6,320 nt of DNA, taken from contig JAIXMJ010000049.1 of the NCBI GenBank assembly GCA_022836975.1, positions 1 to 6,320 on the forward strand, in the 5' to 3' direction. Source of the DNA: Wolbachia sp. Its GTDB lineage: Bacteria; Pseudomonadota; Alphaproteobacteria; Rickettsiales; Anaplasmataceae. How positions within the stretch are numbered: position 1 is the first letter of the stretch; the number at the start of each line of letters is the position of its first letter. The notes under the pieces are model-generated. The model was given only the letters and a program-made list of their open reading frames with translations. It made no database searches and was not told the DNA's origin. The position numbers and the translations under genes were made by a program. Shown here in pieces: positions 6,133 through 6,320 of this stretch.

Positions 6133-6320
6133 ACAATAGACTTCTTGCATAACTACATTAAAGATTGTAAAATAGTAAAGTGAAAAATAGTAGAGTAGGA
6201 ATCATGAGGTTTGAAAAAATAAATAAGTTAGGAAGCGAAGAATTTCGTCGATTAACAGGAATAAAACGAAGTACATTCAAAAGAAAGGTCGAAATTTTAA
6301 TAAAGGAGGAAATCAAGAAA
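6133..6320 (+). mobile_element. Right IS copy (IS5-like), 5' end, reading out of the window
   Basis: This is the inverted partner of 1-119, starting abruptly at 6133 with ACAATAGACTTCTTGCATAA and continuing into a transposase gene at 6204. Both copies read outward, so their 5' ends face each other across about 6 kb. High identity, including identical first 15 transposase codons, points to recent movement or gene conversion. The element runs past the window edge, so its length, other end and target duplication cannot be seen. Confidence 0.82.
6204..6320 (+). CDS. IS5-like transposase, N-terminal 39 codons (cut by window edge)
   Basis: The frame from ATG 6204 is open to the last base and begins MRFEKINKLGSEEFRRLTGI. 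The motif EEFRRLTGIKRSTFKRKVEI is the helix-turn-helix-like N-terminal region I associate with IS5-family transposases in Rickettsiales and Wolbachia, which often start MRYEKIK...FRRLTGV. GTAGGA a few bases upstream can serve as ribosome binding site. Catalytic DDE residues would lie beyond the window, so activity cannot be judged. The final stretch is very Lys/Glu rich (KEEIKK). Confidence 0.8.
   Translation, partial: MRFEKINKLGSEEFRRLTGIKRSTFKRKVEILIKEEIKK

Noticed and set aside
1..6320. CRISPR array, tRNA, rRNA or riboswitch
   Set aside because: I saw no short direct repeats with regular spacers, no cloverleaf or CCA-ended stem set, and no leader with a recognised aptamer.

Overview
The window is about one-third G+C, with AT-rich spacers and several insertion-sequence and repeat arms. 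It carries single-copy housekeeping genes (nuoE, secA) whose closest remembered relatives are rickettsial, plus a large AAA-ATPase-like/PD-(D/E)XK protein of a family that is amplified in intracellular symbionts. I infer a member of the Rickettsiales (Rickettsia/Orientia/Midichloria-like), an obligate intracellular alphaproteobacterium with an IS-rich genome. The order is fairly safe; the genus is not.

Layout. (1) 1-119: the 5' end of an IS5-like insertion sequence on the minus strand, with the first 15 transposase codons cut by the window edge. (2) 141-393: left arm of a long inverted repeat. (3) 587-2386: intact 599-residue AAA-ATPase-like/PD-(D/E)XK nuclease gene on the plus strand. (4) 2468-2715: right arm of the same inverted repeat, so the ATPase-nuclease gene sits in a symmetrical cassette of about 2.6 kb. 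(5) 2758-2850: possible 30-residue CxxC peptide on the minus strand. (6) 2871-3380: nuoE on the minus strand with its own promoter. (7) 3456-5993: secA on the plus strand, divergent from nuoE. (8) 5994-6132: AT-rich spacer with small hairpins. (9) 6133-6320: a second copy of the IS in the opposite orientation, with 39 transposase codons before the window ends.

How the parts relate. nuoE (NADH-dehydrogenase module of complex I) and secA (motor of the Sec export pathway) share only a divergent promoter region, not a pathway. nuoE is not beside other nuo genes inside this window. The rest is mobile or repetitive: two near-identical outward-reading IS copies bracket about 6 kb, and inside them a second, older inverted-repeat pair brackets the ATPase-nuclease gene. 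The window probably ends where an assembly broke in the repeated IS.

The points most worth following up are the inverted-repeat cassette around the nuclease gene, including a hairpin with a compensatory base change; an apparently shortened preprotein cross-linking domain in SecA; and the ambiguous SecA start, where the longer reading adds a membrane-anchor-like segment.
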